Shown here: positions 38,196 to 47,141 of the stretch, piece after piece
Layout: each line of letters opens with the position of its first letter
Position numbering within the stretch: position 1 is the first letter of the stretch
From: Flexivirga caeni
Lineage (GTDB): Bacteria; Actinomycetota; Actinomycetes; Actinomycetales; Dermatophilaceae
Direction of reading: 5' to 3'
Length of the DNA: 64,000 nucleotides
NCBI RefSeq assembly: GCF_003724155.1
Contig: NZ_RJJQ01000002.1
Coordinates: 310,001-374,000, forward strand
Made by a program: the position numbers and the translations under genes
Notes under the pieces: model-generated
The model's database searches: none
What the model was told of the DNA's origin: nothing
What the model saw: only the letters and a program-made list of their open reading frames with translations

Positions 38196-39098
38196 TCACT
38201 CGTCGGTCGATGCAGCGGCGCCTGCTCGCGCCGGGTCGAGCGCCAGGCCGAGCGCATCGGGAGGCAGCTGTGGGGGAGTCCCGCCGAACTCCGGACACAG
38301 CGCCTGGTGGCTGCACCACTCGCACAGCCGGGACCGGTGCGGCCGCCAGTCGCCGGTGGTCGCGGCGCGTTCGATCGCCTGCCACAGAGCCTTCACCTTG
38401 CGCTCGGTCGCTTCGAGATCGGCCACCTCCGGGGTGTAGCGCACGATCTCGCTGTTGCCGAGGTAGACCAGTTGCAGCATCTTCGGCACGACGCCGCGAG
38501 TGCGCCACAGCACGAGCGCATAGAACTTCATCTGGAAGAGTGCCTTCGCCTCGAACAGCTCCGAAGGAGACCGCCCGGTCTTGTAGTCGACGACTCGCAG
38601 CAGGTTGCCGGGCGCCTCGTCCAACCGGTCGATGTAGCCGCGCAGGGTCAGCCCGTCGACATCCGCCTCGACATACAGCTCCCGCTCGGCCGGCTCCAGC
38701 CGGGTCGGGTCCTCCAGGGTGAACCAGCGGCGCACCAGCTCGGCGGCGTCGCGGAACCATGTCTGCCCATCGGTGGCGTCATCGCCGATCAAGGTCGCGA
38801 GCTCGGGCTCCTGCTCGACCAGCGCCGCCCACTGCGGCTCGAGCAGCGCGACTGCTGCCTCGACCGTCCGCTCGGGCGCGGGCATGTCGAAGAGCCGCTC
38901 CAGCACCGCGTGCACCAGGGTGCCCCGCGCCGCAGCGGCTGATGGTTCCTCCGGCAGCCGGTCGACGACCCGGAAGCGATAGAGCAGCGGGCACTGCATG
39001 AAGTCGCCCGCCCGGCTCGGCGAGAGGGCAGCCCGGACCGGCCGCGGCCCGGACCGCTCCCGGTGCGCCGCTGACTCGACCGGTGTCGCCTGCTCCAT
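38196..39098 (-). CDS. RecB-family PD-(D/E)XK nuclease
   Basis: 300 residues. Nuclease motifs are seen as RGTLVHAVLERLF (His), GYIDRLDE (Asp) and VVDYKTG (Asp-x-Lys). A Cys in MQCPLLY and the three Cys in LCEWCSHQALC form an AddB/Cas4-like iron-sulfur site. ATG at 39098 is preferred; a longer frame reaches into the divergent M50 gene. The syntenic M. tuberculosis gene is Rv2119. It probably acts in DNA repair. It is divergent from the M50 gene, with a 73-bp promoter region between. Confidence 0.9.
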   Translation of the reverse strand: MEQATPVESAAHRERSGPRPVRAALSPSRAGDFMQCPLLYRFRVVDRLPEEPSAAAARGTLVHAVLERLFDMPAPERTVEAAVALLEPQWAALVEQEPELATLIGDDATDGQTWFRDAAELVRRWFTLEDPTRLEPAERELYVEADVDGLTLRGYIDRLDEAPGNLLRVVDYKTGRSPSELFEAKALFQMKFYALVLWRTRGVVPKMLQLVYLGNSEIVRYTPEVADLEATERKVKALWQAIERAATTGDWRPHRSRLCEWCSHQALCPEFGGTPPQLPPDALGLALDPARAGAAASTDE

Positions 39099-39159
39099 GC
39101 CTGCGACGTTATCCCGTGGCACGGACAAGGCACCCCAGAAGGTGGGAGTGAGCGCACCG

Positions 39160-39165
39160 TAGGCT
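39160..39165 (+). promoter_or_regulatory. -10 box for a leaderless M50 peptidase transcript
   Basis: TAGGCT ends 6 nt before the ATG at 39172, and no ribosome site is present. Confidence 0.5.
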
Positions 39166-39171
39166 GGGCGA

Positions 39172-40311
39172 ATGGCGAATGCGGACCGGCCCGGCTGGCA
39201 ACTGGGCACGATGCGCGGTGTGCCGATCTACGTCGGGCGCACCTGGCCGGTCATCGCGATCGTCATCATCATGACCTTCGGCCCGCAGGTGCACGATTCC
39301 TACCCCGACCTGGGCGCCGGCGCCTATTTCGTGGCGCTGCTCTACACGTTGTTGCTGCTGCTCTCGGTGGTCGCCCACGAGGCCGCGCACGCGCTGGTCG
39401 GGCAGTGGCGCGGCTACCAGGTGCGGCGCATCGTGGCCGATCTGTGGGGCGGCCACACGGCATACGACAGCGACGACACATCACCGATGTCGAGCGCGCT
39501 CGTCGCCGTCGTCGGTCCCGCTGCGAATGCCGTTCTCGCGGTGCTCGGGTGGTTCGCGCTGCAGGGCATACCCCACGACCGCGAGGTCGCCCGCCTGCTC
39601 ATCGGCGCGTTCGTCTTCACCAACGCGTTCGTCGCGATCTTCAACCTGCTGCCCGGTATGCCGCTCGACGGCGGTTTCATCCTCGACGCAATCGTCTGGC
39701 GAGTCACCGGGTCCCGGTCGGCCGGTCTGGTGGTCGCGGGCTGGTGTGGCCGGGTCATCGCCGTCGCACTGATCGGCTGGAGTGTTGTGCTGCCGCTCGC
39801 ACGCGGCGACTCCCCGGACACGTTCTACGTGCTGTGGACCGTGCTGATCGCCGGATTCCTGTGGTTCGGCGCGACGAGCGCGATTGCGCGTGCCCGCTCG
39901 GGGCGGCTTTTCGCGCGGGTGCGGGTGCGCGAGGTGCTCCGACCGGTGTATGTCGTCTCCGACGGCACGCTCGCCGCAGCGTTGCCGCGCGACGCGGACC
40001 TGGTGGTGGTCAATCGGCAGGGTCAGCCGTGGGGGATCATCCCCCGTCAGGAGCTTGATCGTCCGGAGATCGCGCCCGGAGGGCCGATCACCGCCGCGTC
40101 GCTGGCGCGGGTGCAGCCGGCCGGATGGGTGACCGAAGTCTCGTCCCTTGACGCCGACGTGACCGGGCTGGTGCGCGCCGTGCAAGCGGTCGGCGCCGCC
40201 ATCCAAGAAGTGCTCGTCGTGTGCGACGGACGACCGGCCGGCCTCGTGTCGGTCCGGCTGCTCGGCGAGGCGCTTGCGGCAGCCGAGCAGTCCCAGGCCG
40301 CACCCGCTTGA
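39172..40311 (+). CDS. M50-family (site-2 protease-like) intramembrane metallopeptidase
   Basis: 379 residues. The zinc motif HEAAH lies in a transmembrane segment near residue 70 (SVVAHEAAHALVG) and the third ligand Asp in NLLPGMPLDGGFIL near 165. Six or so hydrophobic segments end at about 250. The C-terminal 120 residues resemble a CBS-type regulatory domain (VYVVSDGTLAAALPRDADLV). Such proteases cleave membrane-anchored regulators. The partner is unknown; no anti-sigma factor is adjacent. Followed by two palindromic repeats before trmI. Confidence 0.9.
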   Translation: MANADRPGWQLGTMRGVPIYVGRTWPVIAIVIIMTFGPQVHDSYPDLGAGAYFVALLYTLLLLLSVVAHEAAHALVGQWRGYQVRRIVADLWGGHTAYDSDDTSPMSSALVAVVGPAANAVLAVLGWFALQGIPHDREVARLLIGAFVFTNAFVAIFNLLPGMPLDGGFILDAIVWRVTGSRSAGLVVAGWCGRVIAVALIGWSVVLPLARGDSPDTFYVLWTVLIAGFLWFGATSAIARARSGRLFARVRVREVLRPVYVVSDGTLAAALPRDADLVVVNRQGQPWGIIPRQELDRPEIAPGGPITAASLARVQPAGWVTEVSSLDADVTGLVRAVQAVGAAIQEVLVVCDGRPAGLVSVRLLGEALAAAEQSQAAPA

Positions 40312-40342
40312 TCCGCTCGTGCCCTGATGGGGCGGCGCCGGC

Positions 40343-40430
40343 TACGTAACCTTCGACGGTCGAGGTTTACGTCCCGGTATGACGCCACCGGCGTACGTAA
40401 CCTTCGACGGTCGAGGTTTACGTCCCGGTA
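40343..40430. repeat. Two tandem copies of a 37-bp imperfect palindrome
   Basis: Identical 37-bp units at 40343-40379 and 40394-40430 (period 51). Each is a near-perfect inverted repeat with arms GTAACCTTCGAC and GTCGAGGTTTAC around one base. They lie between the M50 peptidase and trmI, the second just upstream of the trmI promoter. Related in centre sequence (TCGACGGTCG) to the array at 43372. Confidence 0.9.
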
Positions 40431-40475
40431 GCACGCGACTCCCGGGGCGTCGTACGAGCCAGCCCTCGGCATACC

Positions 40476-40481
40476 TATCAT
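40476..40481 (+). promoter_or_regulatory. -10 box of trmI
   Basis: TATCAT ends 8 nt before the GTG at 40490, fitting a leaderless or near-leaderless transcript. Confidence 0.45.
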
Positions 40482-40489
40482 TGCCCTTC

Positions 40490-41515
40490 GTGAACCCGCC
40501 CGAACCCACTGGCGCCGCAGCTCGGCGCGGTCCCCTCGCCGACGGCGAACGTGTGCAGCTGACCGACCCGAAAGGCCGCATGCACACGCTGTTGCTGACA
40601 CCGGGCAAGGAGTTCCACACCCACCGCGGGCATCTGAAACACGATGACCTGATCGGCCTGCCGGACGGCAGCACCATCAGCAACACCGCCGGCACCGAAT
40701 ACCTTGTGCTGCGACCGCTGCTCTCCGATTACGTCATGTCGATGCCGCGCGGCGCCGCGGTCGTCTATCCCAAGGATTCCGGTCAGATTGTGGCGATGGC
40801 CGACATCTTCCCGGGCGCGCGGGTCGTGGAGGCGGGGGTCGGTTCCGGGGCGCTATCGATGTCCCTGCTGCGCGCCGTCGGCGATCAGGGGCGCCTGCAC
40901 TCGATCGAACGGCGGGTCGAGTTCGCCGACATCGCCAAGGGCAACGTCCGCGCGTTCTTCGGCGGCGAGCACCCGGCGTGGACCGTCACCGTCGGCGACT
41001 TCGTCGAGGTCCTGCCACACGTAGCGGAGCCCGGCTCGGTCGACCGGGTCGTGCTCGACATGCTGGCGCCCTGGGAGTGCCTGGACGCGGCCGGAGTCGC
41101 TCTCTCGCCCGGCGGCGTCTTCATCGCGTATGTCGCGACGGCAACTCAGCTGTCCCGGGTTGCCGAGGCGGTCCGCGCGCACGGCGGCTACACCGAGCCG
41201 CAGGCGTGGGAGTCGATCGTGCGTGGCTGGCACCTGGAAGGTCTTGCGGTCCGCCCGGAGCACCGGATGCACGGCCACACCGGCTTCCTCATCTCGACGC
41301 GCCGGCTCGCACCGGGAGTGACACCGCCGTTCCGCAAGCGGCGTCCCGCGAAGGGCGCGCATGACCTGCTCGAAACGCCGGACGGCGAAACCGCCACGTT
41401 CGAGGTCGGGACCGACACGGAGGATTGGACCCCGGAGAATCTGGGCGAGCGTCCGGTGTCCGAGCGGAAGCTGCGCAAACTGCAACGTTCAGCAGGCGAG
41501 CCGCCCACAGCCTGA
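40490..41515 (+). CDS. trmI: tRNA (adenine-N1)-methyltransferase TrmI
   Basis: 341 residues from GTG 40490. N-terminal beta-domain (GERVQLTDPKGRMHTLLL), then RPLLSDYVMSMPRGAAVVYP and YPKDSGQIVAMADIFPGARV leading into the Rossmann methyltransferase: SAM-binding VVEAGVGSGALSMSLL, catalytic-region VLDMLAPWE and late EHRMHGHTGFL. It makes m1A58 in the T-loop of tRNAs as a homotetramer. A start at 40379 would include the palindromic repeat and was rejected. It lies directly upstream of mpa, as in M. tuberculosis (Rv2118c, Rv2115c). Confidence 0.94.
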   Translation: MNPPEPTGAAARRGPLADGERVQLTDPKGRMHTLLLTPGKEFHTHRGHLKHDDLIGLPDGSTISNTAGTEYLVLRPLLSDYVMSMPRGAAVVYPKDSGQIVAMADIFPGARVVEAGVGSGALSMSLLRAVGDQGRLHSIERRVEFADIAKGNVRAFFGGEHPAWTVTVGDFVEVLPHVAEPGSVDRVVLDMLAPWECLDAAGVALSPGGVFIAYVATATQLSRVAEAVRAHGGYTEPQAWESIVRGWHLEGLAVRPEHRMHGHTGFLISTRRLAPGVTPPFRKRRPAKGAHDLLETPDGETATFEVGTDTEDWTPENLGERPVSERKLRKLQRSAGEPPTA

Positions 41516-41584
41516 ACAACTTTCCGGGTTAGGGTCGGGTGGCATCGAAGCGCTGCGGCAACCGCGACGCAAAGGAGGCCGACC

Positions 41585-43318
41585 GTGACCGACCACCCCC
41601 ACGAGTCTGACGCGCCCAAGATCTCGATCGAGGGCCTGCAACACGAGATCCGGACCCTACGCGAGCGCCTGGCGGTGTCGTCGCGGGCGAATGCCGGCGA
41701 ACTTCAGCAGCAGGTCCGCCAGCTGCAGGCGTCGGTCGGCACGCTGTCCGCGCAGAACGAGCGTCTCGTGCGCACCCTGAAGGAAGCTCGCGAGCAGATC
41801 GTCAACCTCAAGAGCGAGGTCGACCGGCTGGCGCAACCGCCCGCGTCATACGGCATCCTCCTGGAGATCCATGACGACTCGACGGCCGACATCCTGTCGA
41901 GCGGGCGCAAGCTGCGCGTCGCAGTCAGCCCGTCGATCGACCCGGCCGACCTCGTCGTCGGTCGCGAGGCGATGCTCAACGAAGCCCTCAACGTGGTGGC
42001 CGTCGTCGGTTTCGAGCGGGTCGGCGAACTCGTCCAGGCCAAGGAGTTGCTCGGCGAGGACCGGGTGCTGGTCATCGCGCACGCCGACGAGGAGCGCGTA
42101 TGCCGCATCGCCGCCGCTTTGGTCGGCACCACCATCCGCGCCGGTGACTCGCTGCTGTGCGACACCCGCAGCGGTTTTGTTTTCGAGCGCATCCCGAAGG
42201 CCGAGGTCGCCGACCTGGTCCTGGAGGAAGTGCCCGACATCCACTACGAGGACATCGGTGGCCTGGCCGGGCAGATCGAGCAGATCCGCGACGCGGTCGA
42301 GTTGCCCTACCTGCACGCCGACCTCTTCCGCGAACACGCCCTGCGGCCACCCAAGGGGGTGCTGCTTTACGGCCCGCCCGGATGCGGAAAAACGTTGATT
42401 GCCAAGGCTGTTGCCGCCAGCCTCGCCCGCAAGGTCGCCGAGAAGACGGGCCGCGATGAGACGGCGTACTTCCTCAACATCAAGGGTCCCGAGCTGCTCA
42501 ACAAGTATGTCGGCGAGACCGAGCGGCACATCCGGCTGATCTTCCAGCGGGCGCGCGAGAAGTCCTCGGACGGCACACCGGTCGTGGTGTTCTTCGACGA
42601 GATGGAGTCGCTCTTCCGCACCCGCGGATCAGGCGTCTCGTCCGACGTGGAGACCACGATCGTGCCGCAGCTGCTGGCCGAGATCGACGGTGTCGAGCAG
42701 CTGGAGAACGTCATCGTCATCGGCGCCTCCAACCGGGAGGACATGATCGACCCGGCGATCCTGCGGCCCGGCCGGCTCGACGTGAAGATCAAGATCGAGC
42801 GACCCGACGCCGAGAGCGCCCGGGACATCTTCGGCAAGTACCTCGTGCCGGAGCTGCCGCTGCACGCCGACGACCTGGCCGAATACAACAACTCGGCTCA
42901 GGAGACGGTTGACGCGATGATCCAGGCGTCGGTCGAGCGCATGTACACCGAGATCGACGAGAACAAGTTCCTGGAGGTCACCTACGCCAGCGGCGACAAG
43001 GAGATCCTCTACTTCAAGGACTTCAACTCCGGTGCCATGATCCAGAACATCGTCGACCGGGCCAAGAAAATGGCGATCAAGGACCAGCTCACGACCGGCC
43101 AGAAGGGCATCCGCGTCGATCACCTGCTGCGCTCGTGCGTCGATGAGTTCAAGGAGAACGAGGACCTGCCCAACACCACCAATCCGGATGACTGGGCCAG
43201 GATCTCGGGCAAGAAGGGCGAGCGGATCGTCTACATCCGCACGCTCATCGACGGCAAGGACGGCGCCGAGCCGGGCCGCTCCATCGACTCGATCAAGGGC
43301 ACCGGGCAGTACTTGTGA
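41585..43318 (+). CDS. mpa: Mpa/ARC proteasomal AAA ATPase
   Basis: 577 residues. It recognises Pup, unfolds pupylated proteins and feeds them to the 20S core. Order: N-terminal coiled coil (about 10-85, the Pup-binding region), tandem OB folds (about 85-230), AAA domain with Walker A GPPGCGKT near 263, Walker [10 protein letters not shown] near 333 and sensor/arginine-finger region [11 protein letters not shown], then the C-terminal GTGQYL tail whose penultimate Tyr docks into the PrcA pockets. GTG start with GGAGG upstream. A TAGGGT at 41530-41535 is a likely -10. Unusually it lies 9.6 kb from dop, with unrelated genes between. Confidence 0.97.
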   Translation: MTDHPHESDAPKISIEGLQHEIRTLRERLAVSSRANAGELQQQVRQLQASVGTLSAQNERLVRTLKEAREQIVNLKSEVDRLAQPPASYGILLEIHDDSTADILSSGRKLRVAVSPSIDPADLVVGREAMLNEALNVVAVVGFERVGELVQAKELLGEDRVLVIAHADEERVCRIAAALVGTTIRAGDSLLCDTRSGFVFERIPKAEVADLVLEEVPDIHYEDIGGLAGQIEQIRDAVELPYLHADLFREHALRPPKGVLLYGPPGCGKTLIAKAVAASLARKVAEKTGRDETAYFLNIKGPELLNKYVGETERHIRLIFQRAREKSSDGTPVVVFFDEMESLFRTRGSGVSSDVETTIVPQLLAEIDGVEQLENVIVIGASNREDMIDPAILRPGRLDVKIKIERPDAESARDIFGKYLVPELPLHADDLAEYNNSAQETVDAMIQASVERMYTEIDENKFLEVTYASGDKEILYFKDFNSGAMIQNIVDRAKKMAIKDQLTTGQKGIRVDHLLRSCVDEFKENEDLPNTTNPDDWARISGKKGERIVYIRTLIDGKDGAEPGRSIDSIKGTGQYL

Positions 43319-43371
43319 GCCCTCGCGCGCTGGTCGAGTGGGCCGGAGCGCGGGGCGCGACATACGCAGCC

Positions 43372-43614
43372 CGTCCCGAAGTCTCGACGGTCGCGCTTAC
43401 GGGACGGGAAATCGCGGGTATGGCGTCCCGAAGTCTCGACGGTCGCGCTTACGGGACGCGAAGTCGCGGGTATGGCGTCCCGAAGTCTCGACGGTCGCGC
43501 TTACGGGACGCGAAATCGTGGGTACGGCGTCCCGAAGTCTCGACGGTCGCGCTTACGGGACGGGAAATCGCGGGTATGGCGTCCCGAAGTCTCGACGGTC
43601 GCGCTTACGGGACG
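43372..43614. repeat. Five tandem copies of a 35-bp palindrome, period 52 bp
   Basis: Units at 43372-43406, 43424-43458, 43476-43510, 43528-43562 and 43580-43614. Each begins CGTCCCG, has centre TCGACGGTCG and ends CGGGACG, forming an imperfect hairpin. The 17-nt spacers are near-identical variants of GGAAATCGCGGGTATGG, so the true tandem unit is 52 bp. The array lies 53 bp after the mpa stop. Spacer conservation and lack of cas genes exclude a CRISPR array. It could act as a terminator cluster or protein-binding array. Confidence 0.95.
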
Positions 43615-43773
43615 CGACCTGGGGGGTCGAACACTCGAGCCGGAGGAACGGGAAAGCTCGCGACTTCGTAGTAGCACGCGCAGCAGCACCCGATCAGTGT
43701 CCGATCGGGGCAGACTCGTTCGTAGCACTGTTGAGCGGCGGCCACCCGGGTCGCCTTGATGCAGGAGGCAACG
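43615..43773. other. Spacer between repeat array and YciI gene
   Basis: No gene seen. It should carry the promoter of the YciI/ECF42 pair; GGAGG stands 5 nt before the ATG at 43774. Confidence 0.4.
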
Positions 43774-44160
43774 ATGCCCCAATACCTCATGTCCGTCTAC
43801 GGCCCGTTGGAGCGCACCGATTTCGGCGCCTACGCGACCAAGGAGGAGATGCTCGCAGCGTTCGCCGATACTGGTGCCTTCAATGACATGCTGCAGCGAG
43901 AGGGCTACTTTGTGTTCGCAAATGGCCTGGAGTCGGCGGAGACCGCGACCGTGGTCGACGGTCAGCACGACCAGCCGGTGCTGACCGACGGTCCCTACCT
44001 GGAGTCCAAGGAACACATCGGCGGTTTCTGGGTCATCGACGTTCCGGACCTGGACGTCGCCTTGCGTCTCGCCGCCGAAGGTTCCAAGGCATGCCGCGGC
44101 AAGGTCGAGGTGCGGCCGTTCCAGACCGAGGAGTCGTTCGTGGCGCTGCTCGAGTCGTGA
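43774..44160 (+). CDS. YciI/DGPF-family protein paired with ECF42 sigma factor
   Basis: 128 residues. MPQYLMSVYGPLER at the start and LTDGPYLESKEHIGGFWVID are the hallmarks of DGPF/YciI proteins, small dimeric alpha-beta barrels. They are regularly encoded with ECF42 sigma factors and thought to influence them, by an unknown mechanism. GGAGG 5 nt upstream supports the ATG at 43774. The stop overlaps the GTG of the sigma factor (GTGA). Confidence 0.93.
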   Translation: MPQYLMSVYGPLERTDFGAYATKEEMLAAFADTGAFNDMLQREGYFVFANGLESAETATVVDGQHDQPVLTDGPYLESKEHIGGFWVIDVPDLDVALRLAAEGSKACRGKVEVRPFQTEESFVALLES

Positions 44161-45392
44161 CCGATGCGGTCGTCGCCGACGCCCTGGCGACGGTCCACCG
44201 CCGTGAGTGGGCCCGGATCGTCGCCTCGCTGGTGCGCCGGTTCCGCGATCTCGACATCGCGGAGGAAGCCGCGGCGGAAGCCTTTGCGGCTGCTGTCGAG
44301 CGGTGGCCGGCTGACGGCATACCCGCCAATCCCGGTGGCTGGCTCACGACCACCGCCACCCGCAAGGCGATCGACCGCTTGCGCCGGGAGTGGCGGCGTG
44401 ACGAGAAGCACCAGGAGGCCAGGTTGTTGTATGACGAGGACACGCCCTCGTCGCCAGGCGTCATCGACGACGACCGGTTGCGCCTCATCTTCACCTGCTG
44501 CCACCCGGCCCTTGCACCGGATGCGCGGATTGCGTTGACCCTGCGCATGGTTGGCGGCCTGACAGTGCCCGAGATCGCGCACGCGTTCCTCGTGCAGGAG
44601 TCGGCGATGGGGCGCCGGATCACCCGGGCGAAGGCGAAGATCAGGGCGAATCACGTGCCCTATCGCATCCCTGCCGCCGCGGATCTGCCCGGCCGGCTCG
44701 GGGGAGTGCTCTCCGTGCTGTTCCTCATCTTCAACGAGGGCTACCTGGCGACGGGAGCGACCACCGATCCGGTGCGTGCCGACCTGACCGCGCAGGCAGT
44801 TCGGCTGACCCGGTTGACCCGCGAACTGGTGCCGGGCGACGGCGAGGTGGCCGGGCTGCTGGCGCTCATGCTGCTCATCGAGGCGCGGCAGGCCGCCCGG
44901 ATCTCTGCCGGCGGCGAACTCGTCACGCTCGCCGAGCAGGACCGGTCGCTGTGGGACGCTGCCCCGATCGCTGAGGGACACGGCCTGGTGCGCGAACGAC
45001 GTGCTGCTGTCGCCGCGGGCGACGGCCCACCGGGACGTTTCCAGCTCCTGGCCGCCATCAATGCCGTGCACACCTACGCCGGCGATGCGGCGGACACCGA
45101 CTGGTTCCAGGTGGTCGCGCTCTACGACCGGCTGGTCCGCATCGATCCATCGCCCGTCGTCGCGCTCAACCGCGCCGTAGCGGTTGCCGAGGTCGACGGT
45201 CCGGAGGTGGGGCTCGCCCTCATCGAGGGGTTGCCGCTGGACGGATACCACGCCTTCCATGCGACCCGCGCCGACCTGTTGCGCCGCGCGGGTCGCCCGC
45301 ACGAAGCACGCGCTGCCTATGACCGGGCCATCGAGCTGGCGGGAAACGCTGCCGAGTCGGCATATCTGACGCACCGACGCTCCACACTCTGA
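44157..45392 (+). CDS. ECF42-type RNA polymerase sigma factor
   Basis: 411 residues. Sigma region 2 (VASLVRRFRDLDIAEEAAAE, NPGGWLTTTATRKAIDRLRR) and region 4 (LTLRMVGGLTVPEIAHAF, ESAMGRRITRAKAKI) are followed by the long C-terminal extension (DUF6596 and TPR-like, with LFLIFNEGYLATG and AVAVAEVDGPEVGLALIEG) that defines ECF42. The extension replaces an anti-sigma factor and is needed for activity in characterised members. Translationally coupled to the DGPF protein. The targets are unknown. Confidence 0.94.
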   Translation: MTDAVVADALATVHRREWARIVASLVRRFRDLDIAEEAAAEAFAAAVERWPADGIPANPGGWLTTTATRKAIDRLRREWRRDEKHQEARLLYDEDTPSSPGVIDDDRLRLIFTCCHPALAPDARIALTLRMVGGLTVPEIAHAFLVQESAMGRRITRAKAKIRANHVPYRIPAAADLPGRLGGVLSVLFLIFNEGYLATGATTDPVRADLTAQAVRLTRLTRELVPGDGEVAGLLALMLLIEARQAARISAGGELVTLAEQDRSLWDAAPIAEGHGLVRERRAAVAAGDGPPGRFQLLAAINAVHTYAGDAADTDWFQVVALYDRLVRIDPSPVVALNRAVAVAEVDGPEVGLALIEGLPLDGYHAFHATRADLLRRAGRPHEARAAYDRAIELAGNAAESAYLTHRRSTL

Positions 45393-45411
45393 CTGCCTTC
45401 AGGTTCGGGGG

Positions 45412-47055
45412 GTGATGTTGGACCGCAGCGTCGGAATCGGTGAGGTCATGGAAGACAGCGATCGGCCGGGCGCCGGCGGATGGGCCGGTGGTGGGTTCGT
45501 GCTGAGCGGCGCCATCGTCGTGGGCACAGCCGCGTTCCTCCTGCCGGCCGATGTTGTGTCCGCAGCCGGAGGTCGATCGGGACTCCGCGTGCTGACCGTG
45601 CTGATGCTCTGCCTGCTCGTCGCTGTCGGCGCGACCCACGTCGCTGGGCGCCACCGGCAGCACGGCCGGGCAAGCCTGATCCTCGCGGTGCTGGTGGCGA
45701 TCGGATTGCTGGCCTGGTCGGTGCCAGGTCTCGTGCAGCAGTGGCGGCTGGGCTTTCCCGGCCATGCCCGGGTGCTGACCGTCGTCGGCCTGACCAGCAT
45801 CGTTGTGGGTCTGCTGCTGACACTGCTGATCCCCAAGGGGTACGGAGCCGGCCATTCGACGGCGGCGTCGGCGATCGTCCCCATCAGTGCGGCGGCACTG
45901 GTCGCAATCGTCGCCGGGGCGTCGTATGTCGCGACGCCCGGTTTGGGCGTGGTGCAGCGGACCGCGAATCCCGTTCCCGTGCCTGCGATCCCGTCCCGCG
46001 TCTCGCACATCGCGTGGCGTGTCCGCATACCGTCTTCCGCCTGGCAGGTGTGGCCGGGCGGCGCCGGGGTCGTCGTCGCGACGTCGAACGGAGTGGAGGG
46101 ACTGGACGGCACGACGGGTGCGCGGCGCTGGTCCTACCGCCGGACGGGGAAGGCAGCACTGCGCTGGGCGATGGTCAGCCCGGATGGTCGCACCGTGCTG
46201 CTGGCCTGGACACCGCGCGGGGACTGGGAGCCGTTCGTGCAGGTGCTGGACGCGGACACCGGTCGTGTGCGGTTCAGCATGGACTCCGCGGCGTTCGGGG
46301 TTCGCAGCGGACAGATCGTGCCGGGGACGATCACCCTGTCCAACGGCGTCGTGGTGGCCGCGGCACAGTCCGGAAATTCGCAGCTCTTGGTGGGCCGATC
46401 GGTGACCGATGGCCGGCTGCTGTGGCGATACCGTGAGCCGGGCGACTGCAGCCGGGTCCCCTCGACGGGCGGGCTGGTGGCGATCAGCACCGGAGTGGTG
46501 CTGGAGCAGGCGTGCCAGCCATCCCCGTCCACGGGGACACTGCGGTTCATCGACCTGGGCATCAGTGCAGTCCCGCGGTGGCAATACACCGTGCCGGACC
46601 ACGTGGTGCAGCCGAGCGCCCGCGCCCATGCGAGCCAGTTGCTGGCGGCGCCGGACGGGTCGTCGCTGCTGGCGCGCATCGTGGTCACCACTCCGCACCC
46701 GACGGAGTCGCTGGTGCTGGATGCCCGCACCGGCCGGCGCCTGCACGATGCGTTCGTCGTCTACAGCGACTACCTCGGAGTGACGACGGGAACGGAGAAA
46801 GTGATCGACCTACGCACCGGCAGACCGCCGCCCGGCGACACGATCGACCCGTCGGCACCGGTGATCCTGGCCCAACAGACGGTCGCGCCATACCCGACGA
46901 ATCGCCTGCAACTGCAAGGGCGTTCGGGCGGACTGCACAGCATCCCCCTCGGGGTCGGCGATGAGCGCCGCGTCCAGCTGCTCGCCGCACCGGGCTGTGT
47001 GGCGGTCTTCACCAGTTCGGTCGACGGTGTCGCCCAACTCACCGGAGTGCGGTGA
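45412..47055 (+). CDS. Membrane-anchored beta-propeller (PQQ-like) protein
   Basis: 547 residues (536 if the ATG at 45448 is used; both have G-rich upstream sites). The first 190 residues hold four to five transmembrane segments (FVLSGAIVVGTAAFLLPADV, VLMLCLLVAVGATHVAG, others). The extracellular part from about 210 has repeated WD/PQQ-like blades: GLDGTTGARRWSYRR, QVLDADTGRVRFS, SVTDGRLLWRYREPG and LVLDARTGRRLHD. It probably binds or senses something outside the cell; no catalytic motif is seen. Function unknown. Confidence 0.75.
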   Translation: MMLDRSVGIGEVMEDSDRPGAGGWAGGGFVLSGAIVVGTAAFLLPADVVSAAGGRSGLRVLTVLMLCLLVAVGATHVAGRHRQHGRASLILAVLVAIGLLAWSVPGLVQQWRLGFPGHARVLTVVGLTSIVVGLLLTLLIPKGYGAGHSTAASAIVPISAAALVAIVAGASYVATPGLGVVQRTANPVPVPAIPSRVSHIAWRVRIPSSAWQVWPGGAGVVVATSNGVEGLDGTTGARRWSYRRTGKAALRWAMVSPDGRTVLLAWTPRGDWEPFVQVLDADTGRVRFSMDSAAFGVRSGQIVPGTITLSNGVVVAAAQSGNSQLLVGRSVTDGRLLWRYREPGDCSRVPSTGGLVAISTGVVLEQACQPSPSTGTLRFIDLGISAVPRWQYTVPDHVVQPSARAHASQLLAAPDGSSLLARIVVTTPHPTESLVLDARTGRRLHDAFVVYSDYLGVTTGTEKVIDLRTGRPPPGDTIDPSAPVILAQQTVAPYPTNRLQLQGRSGGLHSIPLGVGDERRVQLLAAPGCVAVFTSSVDGVAQLTGVR

Positions 47056-47104
47056 GTTGGCATACTCCCGGCATCCCCCACCACGCCAGTCTCCCGAGCG
47101 AAAG

Positions 47105-47135
47105 TTGACCTTCCAGTTGGTCGAGGGCCCACGAT
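47105..47135 (+). promoter_or_regulatory. MerR-type promoter/operator with 19-bp spacer
   Basis: TTGACC (-35, 47105-47110) and CACGAT (-10, 47130-47135) are separated by 19 bp, the overlong spacer typical of MerR-controlled promoters. The inverted repeat GACC-N8-GGTC (47107-47122) overlaps the -35 box and spacer. The -10 ends 6 nt before the GTG at 47142, so the mRNA would be leaderless. This predicts autoregulation of the MerR gene and the coupled MFS gene. Confidence 0.65.
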
Positions 47136-47141
47136 GGAGGC

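Noticed and set aside
43372-43614. CRISPR array
   Set aside because: The 35-bp repeats are evenly spaced, but the 17-nt spacers are near-identical to each other and too short, and there are no cas genes nearby.
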